This document shows, piece by piece, positions 7,534-17,100 of a stretch of DNA of 64,000 nucleotides (position 1 is the first letter of the stretch; the number at the start of each line of letters is the position of its first letter). The notes below the pieces were generated by a model. It made no database searches. It had not been told where the DNA came from and was given only the letters and a program-made list of their open reading frames with translations. Source of the stretch: Actinospica robiniae DSM 44927 (lineage in GTDB: Bacteria; Actinomycetota; Actinomycetes; Streptomycetales; Catenulisporaceae); assembly GCF_000504285.1 (NCBI RefSeq), contig NZ_KI632511.1:369372-433371 (forward strand), in the 5' to 3' direction. A program made the position numbers and the translations under genes.

Positions 7534-9198
7534 TCACCTCAGCGCACGTACGCCCTGCTCATAGCAGAACATACTGCCGGGGTCGTACTTCGTCTTTACG
7601 TCCCGGAGCCTCGGGTAGTTGCCTCCGTAATAGCGCGACTGCCAGTCGGTCAGGTCGGGATCGGGGAAGTTCTGGTAGCAGTGGGCGGGCCCGGCTCCCC
7701 ACACCGCCTCGTACAGCTCGTCGAGCCATGCCTTGCATCGGGCCGCCGTGCTGGTGGGGTCCGCCAGGTCGGTGCTGTCGTTGTCGGCCCAGCTGGATTC
7801 GAGCGCCATGATGAACTGCGCCCGGCGGTGCCAGAACGCGGTGTCGGCCGGAGCCTTCTCGTTGATCTTCGCGCCCAGGGCGAAGAGGGCGATCCCGGCG
7901 CCGTCGCCGTTGTGGCTGCCCGGCCAGCTCTCCACGAACCTGACGCAGGTCCCGATCTTCCGCTCGTCGAGCGCGTCGTGCTCATCGACGATGGCCGACT
8001 TGCTGGCCCACTGGTAGATCGGGGTGGTGGCGAAGGTGTAGTCGGTGGCGTCCCAGAAGTTCAAGTCCTGAGTCCCGGCTTCGAAGTCTGCGACCAGGTC
8101 CGCGGGGAAGCCGCGCTCCTCGAGGAAGACGAGGAGCTCCTGCTTCGAGCCGTAGAACTCGCCGAGGGCGTTGCACCGGGCGTTGGCCTCGGCCTGCGCC
8201 CGGTCCCGGCCGGAGGTGCCGATGCCGAACCGCAGGTGGAAGTCGGCCAGCCGCGGATCCGACGGATCGCCGGGGCCGAAGAGCAGCTGCTGGAACGCGT
8301 GGTACACCTGCCACGACTTCGCGGCGAGATCAGCAGCCTGCCACTTCAGGTCGAAGACGCAGAACCGTTCGGGCACCGGGTGGGCCTCGTAGGTGAAGTC
8401 GATGTTGATGCCGAAGTTGTTGCCCGCGCCGCCGCGACAGGCCCAGAAGAGGTCGCTGTAGTGGTCGGCGGTGGCGGTGACCTTCCCGTATGCGGCGGTC
8501 ACCACCGTCGTCGCCACCAGAGCATCGCAGGTCAGGCCGTACTTGCGGTCGCTGAAGCCGATCCCGCCGCCCAGCGTCAGCCCGCCGAGCGCGACGGTCG
8601 GGCAGCGACCGGTCGCCACCGCCCACTGCCCGCCGCGGTACGGGTTGGTGCGCAGCCAGGGGTAGACGTCCCCGTTGGTGGTGCCCGAGCCCGCCGTCAG
8701 CACGACCGTGCCGTCTGCCCCGCTCGCGAGCGCGGGCCGCTTGAGCTGGTTGTCGCTGAGGTCGATCAGCAGGGTCGGGCGCTGGTCGTGCGGGTCCGTG
8801 GCGGAGTAGCCGGCGTAGTTGTGCCCGTTGGAGTAGGGGATGACGCGCACGGTGTTGGCGTCGGCCCACGCGACCGCGATCTCGACCCCGGTCGCGCCGC
8901 GGTCCCCGTCGATGTCCCTGGGCGAGAGGATCCGTAGCGGACGGTTGTCGATGTAGACGTGGTTCTTCGGCACCCCCAGCGCCCCGAACAGGCGCTCCCG
9001 CGGCTGGTAGAGCCGGCCCGCGCCGGCCCGGTCGAGCAGCTCGGCCAGCTTGTCCCAAGGCGGTGCGGCCTCGTCGACCGCGTCCGCCCGGGCCTCGGGA
9101 ATCGCCAGCAGAGCGGGCACGGCGCTCGTGGCCAGCCCGGCGGTGGCGACGGTGGCGCCGCGCCGCAGCGCCGTCCGCCTGCTCATCATGCCGCTCAT
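7534..9198 (-). CDS. FAD-dependent oxidase, berberine-bridge-enzyme type, Tat-exported
   Basis: I chose ATG 9198, which is preceded by AGGGAAGAG and gives an N-terminus MSGMMSRRTALRRG with a twin-arginine motif and a hydrophobic stretch, predicting Tat export of a folded flavoprotein. The 554 residues hold a PP-loop FAD domain, SNGHNYAG with His126 and GRCPTVALGG with Cys199. These are the pair that bind FAD bicovalently in GOOX/BBE enzymes. The C-terminal BBE segment ends YYGGNYPRLRDVKTKYDPGS. It would oxidise an extracellular sugar or alcohol, reducing O2 to H2O2. The substrate is unknown. Confidence 0.88.
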   Translation of the reverse strand: MSGMMSRRTALRRGATVATAGLATSAVPALLAIPEARADAVDEAAPPWDKLAELLDRAGAGRLYQPRERLFGALGVPKNHVYIDNRPLRILSPRDIDGDRGATGVEIAVAWADANTVRVIPYSNGHNYAGYSATDPHDQRPTLLIDLSDNQLKRPALASGADGTVVLTAGSGTTNGDVYPWLRTNPYRGGQWAVATGRCPTVALGGLTLGGGIGFSDRKYGLTCDALVATTVVTAAYGKVTATADHYSDLFWACRGGAGNNFGINIDFTYEAHPVPERFCVFDLKWQAADLAAKSWQVYHAFQQLLFGPGDPSDPRLADFHLRFGIGTSGRDRAQAEANARCNALGEFYGSKQELLVFLEERGFPADLVADFEAGTQDLNFWDATDYTFATTPIYQWASKSAIVDEHDALDERKIGTCVRFVESWPGSHNGDGAGIALFALGAKINEKAPADTAFWHRRAQFIMALESSWADNDSTDLADPTSTAARCKAWLDELYEAVWGAGPAHCYQNFPDPDLTDWQSRYYGGNYPRLRDVKTKYDPGSMFCYEQGVRALR

Positions 9199-9546
9199 AT
9201 GAACTCTTCCCTGATGTATGTTCGGGCGATTACAGTGCGACCATAGATGAACCTCCTGCTGAAGAAGCGGATCACAGTGGTATGACTTGTGTCGGCACTC
9301 CCGCACCGTGAGGTGCAGGACCCCGCGCCCGCACCCGCACCCGCGCTCCGGTGTCGGTGGGTCCGTGTTGAATAAGGCAGCATCCGAAGTACTGCTTCAC
9401 TCCGGAGTGAGCGCCCGGAGTGGCCTTGGCTCAATTCCCCGCGGTCGCGAACACGGCGAAGGCAGCAGCGGGATACCCCTGAGCCCTGAGCCCTGCTCGC
9501 CGTGTCGGTCTGCGCGCGGAATACCGACGCGCGGAAGACTGACGCC
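9199..9546. other. Intergenic region, divergent BBE oxidase and reductase genes
   Basis: This 348-base gap separates the oxidase (minus) from the reductase (plus). It holds a 14-bp perfect palindrome, TCACTCCGGAGTGA (9397-9410), and a short GAGCCCT direct repeat near 9480-9496. No coding frame longer than about 90 codons shows high-GC3 usage. It should contain both promoters; no clear -35/-10 pair was found. Confidence 0.5.
9397..9410. promoter_or_regulatory. Perfect 14-bp palindrome, possible operator
   Basis: TCACTCCGGAGTGA equals its own reverse complement. It lies between the divergent oxidase and reductase genes, about 140 bases from the latter's start. A dimeric regulator site is plausible, but no regulator gene is adjacent, so this is inference from symmetry and position. 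Confidence 0.35.
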
Positions 9547-10110
9547 ATGCGCAGACTGACCTTTGGCATGAATCTGAGCCTGGACGGCTACATCACCGCG
9601 CCCGGGGACGACCTCGGCTGGAGCGTCCCGAGCGACGAGCTGTTCCAGTGGTGGTCGGACCGGGTGGGGGCGACGGGCCTGGCGCTGTACGGGCGCAGGC
9701 TGTGGGAGACGATGAGCTCCCACTGGCCGACCGCCGATCAGCAGCCGGGCGCCACGACGGCGCAGATCGAGTACGCCCGGCGCTGGCGGGACATGTCGAA
9801 GGTGGTGTTCTCCTCGACGGCCCGCGCGGTCGACTGGAACACCCGCCTGGTCACCGGCGACGCCGTCGCCGAGATCGCCCGACTCAAAGCCGAGGACGGC
9901 GGTCCCATGGACATCGGCGGCGCCACCCTCGCCGCGGCGGCCATGCGGGCCGGGCTGATCGACGAGTACGCGATCGTCACCCACCCGGTCCTGGTGGGCG
10001 GCGGCACGCCGTTCTTCACCGCGCTGGACGACTGGGTGCATCTGAACCTGGTGGAGACCAGGTCGTTCCCGGACGGCGTGCTCCTGGCCCGGTACGAGAC
10101 CAGGCGCTGA
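9547..10110 (+). CDS. Dihydrofolate reductase-like (RibD C-terminal) family protein
   Basis: The ATG at 9547 gives a 187-residue product beginning MRRLTFGMNLSLDGYIT, the typical first strand of the RibD_C/DHFR fold. LALYGRRLWETMSSHW and the glycine-rich DIGGATLAAAAMRAGLIDEY match the NADPH-binding loop and helix. It is probably a NADPH-dependent reductase of unknown substrate; it is not a housekeeping folA. An upstream in-frame ATG at 9502 would add a non-conserved 15 residues. Confidence 0.85.
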   Translation: MRRLTFGMNLSLDGYITAPGDDLGWSVPSDELFQWWSDRVGATGLALYGRRLWETMSSHWPTADQQPGATTAQIEYARRWRDMSKVVFSSTARAVDWNTRLVTGDAVAEIARLKAEDGGPMDIGGATLAAAAMRAGLIDEYAIVTHPVLVGGGTPFFTALDDWVHLNLVETRSFPDGVLLARYETRR

Positions 10111-10218
10111 ATATCCGACGCGGATCGGCACATGACAGGCCATTGCGCAACGCCGAAGATCACGGCACCATGTCGCTTGTCACGCTCGCAGACCTCTTAC
10201 TTTGGAGCCAGGGTCGTC

Positions 10219-11220
10219 ATGGCCGTCGTCCTCGATACGTCCGTGATCCCGGATCAGGAGCGATTCGAGCGGGTGCGGGTGACGATGGCCGAGACGAGCG
10301 CCTCGACGGTGGCGCTGCCGGGGGACGGGCGCCCGGTCAACGCCCGGCTGGACGTATGGCAGCTGGGTGGCAGCTATCTGTTTCGCGCCGAGACGTCGTC
10401 GGTGCGGATGTCGCGCAGTGAGCAGCAGGCGCGGCGGGATCCGGTGCCGCTGCTCGCGCTCGCGGTGCAGGAGCGCGGCGACGGGCTGCACCGGCAGTTC
10501 ACGCCCCTGAACCGGGTGCATCCCGGCGTGCTGATGGCCATGGACATGACTGAGCCGTTCGAGTTCTCCTGGTCCGGTCAGGGTGCGTCCCGGGCGTTCA
10601 TGATGCCGCTCGAACAGCTCGACGTGCCGTCCAGGCGGCTGCGGCAAGCGCTGCCGCACCTGGCCCGCAGCCCGCTCTATGATCTGATGACCAGCCATAT
10701 CGTGGAGCTCTTCGGCGCGGCGGACGCCTTGAGCGCGAACGCCGCGGCCGCTCGGATCGCCGACGCCGGCATCGATCTCGCCCGGGCGCTGCTCGCCTCG
10801 CTCTCTCCCGATGCGGCGGTCCGGCGCGACGCCGCCGCCCAGACGCTTTGGGCGCGCATCAGGGAGTACGTGCGCCAGAACCTGCGCGATCCCGGCCTGG
10901 ACGCCGCCTCGGTCGCGGCGGCGCACAACATCTCCCTGCGGAAGCTGTACAACGTGTGCGCGGCGGCCGACACGAGCCTCGAACAGATGATCATCCGACG
11001 CCGGCTGGAGGGAGTGCGTGCCGAGTTGGCGCTACCGGCGGCACGGTTCCGATCGATCGAATCGATCGCCCGAGGCTGGGGCTTCCGCAATATCAGCCAT
11101 TTCACCCGGCGGTTCGGGCAGGAGTTCGGCCTCAGCCCGCGGGAATGGCGCACCGCGAGGGCGCAGGAACAGCATCTGGACACGCACCAGTCGGTGACGG
11201 GCGTCAGCGGGGGCGGCTGA
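10219..11220 (+). CDS. AraC family transcriptional regulator
   Basis: The 333-residue protein starts at ATG 10219 (MAVVLDTSVIPDQERFERVR). An AraC-binding-like N-terminal half (about 20-190) is followed by a C-terminal AraC DNA-binding domain with two helix-turn-helix units (about 220-320), including DAASVAAAHNISLRKLYNVC and IARGWGFRNISHFTRRFGQEFGLSP. It is a one-component regulator. A second protein with the same layout lies at 12234. Targets are unknown; the hydrolase at 11259 is a candidate. Confidence 0.9.
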   Translation: MAVVLDTSVIPDQERFERVRVTMAETSASTVALPGDGRPVNARLDVWQLGGSYLFRAETSSVRMSRSEQQARRDPVPLLALAVQERGDGLHRQFTPLNRVHPGVLMAMDMTEPFEFSWSGQGASRAFMMPLEQLDVPSRRLRQALPHLARSPLYDLMTSHIVELFGAADALSANAAAARIADAGIDLARALLASLSPDAAVRRDAAAQTLWARIREYVRQNLRDPGLDAASVAAAHNISLRKLYNVCAAADTSLEQMIIRRRLEGVRAELALPAARFRSIESIARGWGFRNISHFTRRFGQEFGLSPREWRTARAQEQHLDTHQSVTGVSGGG

Positions 11221-11258
11221 GGCCCGCCACCGAGGTGCGTTTTCTCACTGGCCCAAAG

Positions 11259-11993
11259 TCAGCTGACGGCTCGGAGCGCCTTGAGAATGACCTGGGTCAC
11301 GGCGTCGGGCTGGGAGATCATGATGACGTGGGAGCCTTCGATCTCGGTGATGTCGGCGCCCGCACGCTGCGCCATCTCCCGCACGACGTCGCTGCCGGCC
11401 GCGGTGTCCGCGGTGCCGACGGCGGCCCAGGCCGGGAGGTTCTTCCAGGCAGGGGGGCCGCTCTTCTCCGCGAACGCGCCGGCGGCGATCGGCCGCTGAG
11501 ACAGCGCGTAGACGTCGGACTGCAGCTGGGGCAGGTCGGCGGTGAAGACCGCGCGGAACCGCGAAGCGTCGATCAGGACCTCGACGGCCGTCTCGGATCC
11601 CTCGCCGGTCGGGAACTGGTACTCCTCCAGCGCGCTGGTCAGGACGCTGTCCTTGGACCGGGCGACGATGTCGCCGAGGAGCTCGCCCTCGTCCGGAGCG
11701 AACGCGGCGACATAGACCAGGCCGACCACGTTCTTGGTCTTCGGGACGGCGTTGGTGATGACCGCGCCGCCGTAGGAGTGCCCGACGGCGAGGACCGGGC
11801 CGGGGATCTGGTTGATGAAGCTCGCCACGTACGCGGCGTCGTGGCTGATGCCGCGCAGCGGATTGACGATCGCGCGCACCGGGACTCCGGCCTCGACCAG
11901 GCGCTCGGTCACGAACGCCCAGCTGGCCGCGTCAGCGAACGCGCCATGGACCAGGACGACGGTGGGGCCTGAGGAAGGGGCGGAATCAGGCAT
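11259..11993 (-). CDS. Alpha/beta hydrolase (esterase-like)
   Basis: I chose ATG 11993 with GGAGAA just upstream; the longer frame from 12323 has an Arg/Pro-rich non-homologous extension. The 244 residues show PTVVLVHGAFADAASW (oxyanion loop HGAF), the nucleophile elbow GHSYGG (Ser) and a late EGSHVIMISQPD with the catalytic His. It resembles the small salicylate-esterase/hydroxynitrile-lyase-like clade. It is cytosolic, with no signal. It is flanked by AraC genes on both sides, one divergent. Confidence 0.9.
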   Translation of the reverse strand: MPDSAPSSGPTVVLVHGAFADAASWAFVTERLVEAGVPVRAIVNPLRGISHDAAYVASFINQIPGPVLAVGHSYGGAVITNAVPKTKNVVGLVYVAAFAPDEGELLGDIVARSKDSVLTSALEEYQFPTGEGSETAVEVLIDASRFRAVFTADLPQLQSDVYALSQRPIAAGAFAEKSGPPAWKNLPAWAAVGTADTAAGSDVVREMAQRAGADITEIEGSHVIMISQPDAVTQVILKALRAVS

Positions 11994-12233
11994 CTCGGTT
12001 CTCCTCACGTGGGGTGGGTACGGTGCGGCCGTCTGACGCCGCCGCAGGCCGGGGGTGATCGGCCCGGCCACCGTCCAAGAATCGACCCGGAAGACCCGCG
12101 GACCTGGATTGAACACGCACGACTTCTTTGCCGTGCGTGCACGATTTCCGGAAAGGGCCAGGTCGCCGTGGAAAGATTGACCTGCGGCCCAGGGACTCAG
12201 TTGGCGGATGCCGAGTGAAAGGCAGTGCCCTTC
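11994..12233. promoter_or_regulatory. Divergent intergenic region, hydrolase/AraC
   Basis: The 240 bases hold the promoter regions of the minus-strand hydrolase and the plus-strand AraC gene. GAAAGG at 12217-12222 is the likely ribosome binding site that favours ATG 12234 over GTG 12225. No clear operator repeat was found. Confidence 0.35.
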
Positions 12234-13196
12234 ATGTCCGTTCTGCTCGACACGAGCCGGCTGCCGGCCGCCGACCGCGCCGAGGCCTTGCAGGCGGTGC
12301 TCACCGGAGCGACGGCGCCGCACGACCTTCGCCTACTCGACGCTCCGGAGAACATCCACGCCCGTCTGGAGCATTGGCAGCTCGACCCCGCCGTCGCGCT
12401 GCTCCACCAACGCAGCTCCGGCGTCAGCCACACGCGAACCGACAGGCACGCGCGCAAAGACGGGCCGGAGCGCGTCGTGTTCGTCCTGCACGACGGCGGG
12501 CCGGGCCGCTACATCCACGAGGAGCGCGCCTACCCCCTGTACCGCGGAGCCCTGTACGTCACCGACCTCAACTCCTGCTATTCCTACGCCAGGCCCGGCG
12601 AGGGGAGCGCGCGGATCATCCAGATCGAACGCGCCGCGCTCGGCTTGAGCGTGGAACAGGTGCAGAGCGCTGCGGTAGATCTCCAGGCGAGCCCGCTCTA
12701 CAACCTCCTGCGCAGTCACATCGCCCACCTCTGCGCCGCAGCGCCCACTTTGACCCCCGTCGACCGTGCGAACCTGGCGCCCGTCACCACCCGCCTTGCC
12801 GCGGCACTGCTGGGCACCACCGCCCTCCAGGACGTACCCGGCGCCCGGCAGGCTGCTGACGGATATCTCGTTGATAGGACCATCCTCTATATGCAGAGCA
12901 ACTACCCGCGCCACGAGCTCACGGCCGAGGAGATAGCCCACGAACACGGCGTCTCGGTCAGATATCTGTTCCAGCAGTGGTCCACGCACCCGCAGACCCT
13001 GGCCGAAGCACTCCTGGACATCCGCCTCGCCGCCGCACGCACGCTGCTCACGCAGCAGCCGCACCTACCGGTCAACGTCGTCGCCCACCGGTGCGGCTTC
13101 CTCCACGCATCGCACTTCACCCGCCGCTTCCAACGCGCCTACGGCAGTTCGCCCACCCACTACCGCCAGGAAGTGAGCAGGCCTGTGCGGTCCTGA
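12234..13196 (+). CDS. AraC family transcriptional regulator
   Basis: The 320-residue protein has an N-terminal sensor half (LLDTSRLPAADRAEALQAVL) and a C-terminal AraC domain with LTAEEIAHEHGVSVRYLFQQW and VNVVAHRCGFLHASHFTRRFQRAYG as the two DNA-reading helix pairs. Its architecture parallels the AraC protein at 10219, but the sequences differ substantially, so this is not a recent duplication. It is divergent from the alpha/beta hydrolase, its most likely target. Confidence 0.9.
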   Translation: MSVLLDTSRLPAADRAEALQAVLTGATAPHDLRLLDAPENIHARLEHWQLDPAVALLHQRSSGVSHTRTDRHARKDGPERVVFVLHDGGPGRYIHEERAYPLYRGALYVTDLNSCYSYARPGEGSARIIQIERAALGLSVEQVQSAAVDLQASPLYNLLRSHIAHLCAAAPTLTPVDRANLAPVTTRLAAALLGTTALQDVPGARQAADGYLVDRTILYMQSNYPRHELTAEEIAHEHGVSVRYLFQQWSTHPQTLAEALLDIRLAAARTLLTQQPHLPVNVVAHRCGFLHASHFTRRFQRAYGSSPTHYRQEVSRPVRS

Positions 13197-13259
13197 AAGT
13201 TTCGGTGCGGTCGCAGTACCCACCTGGCCGCACCGCTCCCTCGCATGAGGCATGTTTGC

Positions 13260-13321
13260 CAGTGTTCGAATACGTAACTAGCTTCGGGACATCGAACGGT
13301 AGTTAAACGTATCGAACACTG
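13260..13321. promoter_or_regulatory. Long imperfect inverted repeat upstream of the G1 peptidase
   Basis: CAGTGTTCGAATACGTAACT (13260-13279) is mirrored by AGTTAAACGTATCGAACACT plus G (13301-13321). The outer ten bases, CAGTGTTCGA/TCGAACACTG, are perfect. The 21-base centre is TA-poor. The repeat ends 27 bases before the peptidase ATG, so it could be an operator or a 5'-UTR hairpin. Confidence 0.55.
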
Positions 13322-13347
13322 CCAACTAGCCCCGGAAAGGGAGCAAC

Positions 13348-14079
13348 ATGGCGATATCCGGATACAGCATACGCCTGGCCGGCCTGGCCGTGGGCGCTTC
13401 GGCGCTGCTCGCCACGGGTCTGGCCGGCCCCGCGGCCGCCGCCACTGCGGCCCCCGCGAGCATCCCGCACTTCGACCACGCTCGGCACTCGGATCAGATC
13501 TGGGGCGGTTACGCGGTCACCGGCACCAAGTTCACCTCGGTCAGCGGCACGTGGACGGTGCCGACCCTCAACTGCTCGTCCACGCCGAACAGCTACGTCT
13601 CCCCGTGGATCGGCATCGACGGCTGGAACTCGGACACCGTCGAGCAGATCGGCTTCGACCAGGACTGCGTGAACGGCGTGGCCGGATACTACCCGTGGGC
13701 GGAGATGTACCCCGCGGACTCGATCTACTTCACCGAGACCGTCAAAGCCGGCGACCAGATCACCGCCTCGGTGTCGGTCAGCGGCACCGCTTTCACCCTG
13801 ACCGAGAAGGACACGACTCGGGGCTGGTCGAAGACGTACCACGAGACCGGCAGCGACCAGCTCTCCTCGGCCGAGGCGATCGTCGAGGACCTAGGGGACG
13901 GCATCCAGCCGGTGGCCTCGTTCAGCGCGATTCCCTTCACCGGCCTCACCGCCAACGGCAAGGCCCTGGCAAGCGCGGGCACGGTCAACTCGACCGTCAT
14001 CGAGCGCGGCAGCACTCCGCTGACGAAGAACTCCACCCTGTCCGGCGGCTCCTACACCCTCAGCTGGCTGCACTCCTGA
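13348..14079 (+). CDS. Secreted G1 family glutamic endopeptidase
   Basis: The 243-residue precursor has a Sec signal peptide (about 1-34, ending GPAAAATAA). The mature part matches the G1 (eqolisin) fold: WGGYAVTG, GTWTVPTL, WIGIDGW, VEQIGFDQDC (catalytic Gln candidate), YYPWAEMYP, and SSAEAIVEDLGD, whose Glu matches the family's catalytic Glu in AEWIVE. It should cleave proteins at acidic pH outside the cell. The ATG is preceded by GGAAAGGGAG. It is convergent with the GH127-like gene. Confidence 0.88.
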   Translation: MAISGYSIRLAGLAVGASALLATGLAGPAAAATAAPASIPHFDHARHSDQIWGGYAVTGTKFTSVSGTWTVPTLNCSSTPNSYVSPWIGIDGWNSDTVEQIGFDQDCVNGVAGYYPWAEMYPADSIYFTETVKAGDQITASVSVSGTAFTLTEKDTTRGWSKTYHETGSDQLSSAEAIVEDLGDGIQPVASFSAIPFTGLTANGKALASAGTVNSTVIERGSTPLTKNSTLSGGSYTLSWLHS

Positions 14080-14083
14080 CCGT

Positions 14084-14118
14084 CGCCCCGCATCCGGCCG
14101 AGAGCCGGATGCGGGGCG
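14084..14118. terminator. Bidirectional hairpin terminator
   Basis: A perfect 15-bp stem, CGCCCCGCATCCGGC (14084-14098) with GCCGGATGCGGGGCG (14104-14118), closes a 5-base loop between two convergent stops. It lacks a T-run but is typical of high-GC actinobacterial terminators. Confidence 0.85.
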
Positions 14119-14139
14119 AACGTCCTCGTGCGGTGCGCG

Positions 14140-17100
14140 CTAGGGCGCGAGCTGGCTGCTTGCACGCCCTGCGGCCGACACCACGTTGCTCTTTTCCTGC
14201 GCGGTGAACAGTCCCAGCGTGACGAAGTTGGTCGCGGTCTGGGTCACGGCCGCGACGAAGGCCGCCTGATTGGCGAACGGCGCCTGGTCCCACACGATGT
14301 CGAGGAAGGTGAGGCCGTCGGTGCCGGGCGAGGTGACCCCGGTCACGGGCAGGTCGTAATTCGGCAGATGATCGTTGCGGCGCTTGTTGGCGACGCCCGA
14401 GTCGATGGAGCCGAAGACGATCTCCGGCTCGACGCGCTGGAAGTAGGCGGACTGCGGCTGGGTGTCTCCGATGTACCAGGGGCGCAGGGTGAGACCGCCG
14501 GCGGCGAACGTCGGGTCGCCCGCCGCGGTGGCCGCGGCCGGGGTGATCGCCGCGCGGGTGTAGTCGCCGTCCAGCTTCAGGTTCTGATACAGCGTGAGCT
14601 GGCGGTACTGGCCGTTGCCCGGGTCGCCGAGAATCGCGAGCAGGAGCGGGCCCCAGAAGACGCTCTGGATCTCGGGCTGGTCGATCGCGCGCTCCATCCG
14701 GATGCTGAACGGCATGGCGATGTCGATCCGATCGCCGTTGTGCCAGGTCCTGTTCAGCGTCACGTAGCTGCCCGGCGTCGCAGTGACCTGCTGGTTGACT
14801 CCGTTGACCTGCACGGTGAATCCCGACTTCGCCCACGCCGGCACGCGCAGGTTGATCGCGAGGGTGCCTTGCCCCTGGATGGTCAGGCTCGAGGTGTCCC
14901 CGCGGGGGAAGTCCGTCGCCTGGACGATCGTGAGCCCGAGAGCCGACCACTCCAGGGTCGAGGCGATGTACAGGTTGACCCAGAGGGTCGAGGCGTCGGC
15001 GGACTGGGCGTAGATGAGTTCCTGATACTTGGTCTGGTCTTCCAGGCCCGCGCCGCCGTCGCCGGTGCCGAGATTGCCGAAGCTCCTCGCCGCGCCCGGG
15101 GCGAGCGACTGGAAGTAGGTGATCAGCGGGTCGCTCGTGCTGTCGGAGTCCATCCGGGAGCCGAGCAGCTGATTGACCACCGCGCGCTCGTAGTAGTCGA
15201 TGTACGCCGGGTCCTGCACGTGGAAGAACAGGTTGCGGGCCAGCTGGACCAGGCTGTGGGTGGCTTCCGTCTCCGAACCGCTCTGGGTGATCGCGTTGGC
15301 GACGTCGTCCCGGTTCTGAAACTGCTCGTTGTTGCTGTTCGAGCCCGGGTAGCTGCCGCCGGTGCCGCCAATTGCGTACATCCGGTGCGGGACGACCATG
15401 CCGAAGAAGTTCTGGGCCACCTGCAGGTACTCCGCCTCACCGGTCTGCTCGTAGATCCGCAGATAGCCGAGGTTGTTCGGGATGTGCTGGTTGGCGTGCA
15501 GGCGGTTCGGCCGGCGCGGCCCCGGGTTGTTCGCGGTCGAGACGGTCAGGATGTCCTCGTTGGCGGCGCAGGCGCCGAACAGCGACTCCCGGTTCTCCAG
15601 CAGCTTGGCCGTGTCCAGGTACTTCGTGTTGCCGGTGATCGCGTAGACTTCGGCGATCGGCTCGGCCGCGGCGTTGAACTCGCCGGCGATGTAGGTGTCC
15701 CACATCAGGTTCAGGTCGTCACGGGTGATCGGGCCCGGATACCCCGGCTGGTGGATGTCACCCTGAGTCAGCGCGAGATTGGCCCAGTCGGCCATCGTCG
15801 TGACCACCTGCAGCGCCTGCGTGTTGCCGGCCAGGAGGTAGCAGTCCATCAGGCCCTGCATGATGAAATGCTGGGTGTACCAGGGGGCCCAGGTGCCGGT
15901 GTCCCCGCCGTAGGTGGCGAAGCGCGGCGGCCCCAGCCGCAGGACCACGTCGTCGGGGATCGCGCCGAGGTAGCCCGGGTAGGTCGGTGTCCACGCCGCC
16001 GTTGCGCCGGTCCCGGTCCCGGCCGCGGCCACCACGGTGGCCGGGCGTTGGTGGGAGGAGGAGTCGACCACATTGGTGCCGCCGGCCTCCTCGAACCGGT
16101 ACCAGGCGACGTTCCCGCCGCCCGGGCTCCCGCCGGCGGAGGTCAGCAGGGACTGGATCTCCGTCTGGCTCAGGGCCCGATTGTAGATCTGGAACTCGTC
16201 GACGTCGGCCTGCAGCATCGGGTCGCCGAACTGGGAGCGGCCGATCCAGAGGTTGTTCGTGCCGGTCAGGCTCGCGGGAGTCAGCTTGACGGCCTTGTTC
16301 ACGGCCACCGACGTGCCGTTCACGTAGAGCGTGCCGGTGCCGCCCGAGAGGGTGACCGCGACGTGCGTCCAACCGGTCGGCAGGGGGCTGGCGGCAGTGA
16401 TCTGCTGTTCGGCCCCTGAGCCGCCGGTGGAGATGGCGAAGCGCGCTCCGCCGCCGCCGGCGCTGACGGTCAGGAACATGTAGGACGAGGTGCCGGACCC
16501 GAAGTCGAAGACCCTCGCCCAGTTCTGGCCTGTCGTCGTCGTCCGGTTGATCCAGGTGGCGACGGTGAAGGAGGTGAGCCCGGAGAGCACGGCCGCGGGA
16601 AGCTGCACGTACTCGGCCGTGCTCGTGCCGCCCAGTTGCAGCGCCTGGCCGAACTTCCCGGCCACGCGGCCGACCGACGAGGAGCCTCCGGTCTGGCCGG
16701 AGGCCATGGCGGTGATGGCGGTCTGGACCGCGGCGAGCTCGCCGACCATCCAATTGATCTTGTCCAGGTAGACCTGCTCGCCCGCGTCGGAGTAGGCCTG
16801 GGCGAGGGCGCTCAGGTAGTAGCCGGTCCAGTGGCCGGTGAGCTGCGTGCCGCCCTCCCAGCCGCCGACGACCGCGACGCCGGCCGGGTTGGGCCGACCG
16901 CAGTTCTGGTTGAACGGCACCAGGAACCGGCGCTCGTCGAAGGCCGCGATGAAGGCCTTCATCCGGTCGCGCTTCTCCTGGAACACACTCGCGCCGAGCT
17001 GCACGGCCTGCAGGGCGAAGGGCCGCACCGGTGCCGTACTGCCCGCGCCGACGTAGACCGGCAGGCTGAGGCCTGCGGCCGTCCCCGCGGCCTGCGCCCC

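Noticed and set aside
14128-16419. 763-codon open frame on the plus strand
   Set aside because: It is antisense to the GH127-like gene; its reading reflects the GC-rich third positions of the real gene, and it has no family-like motif.
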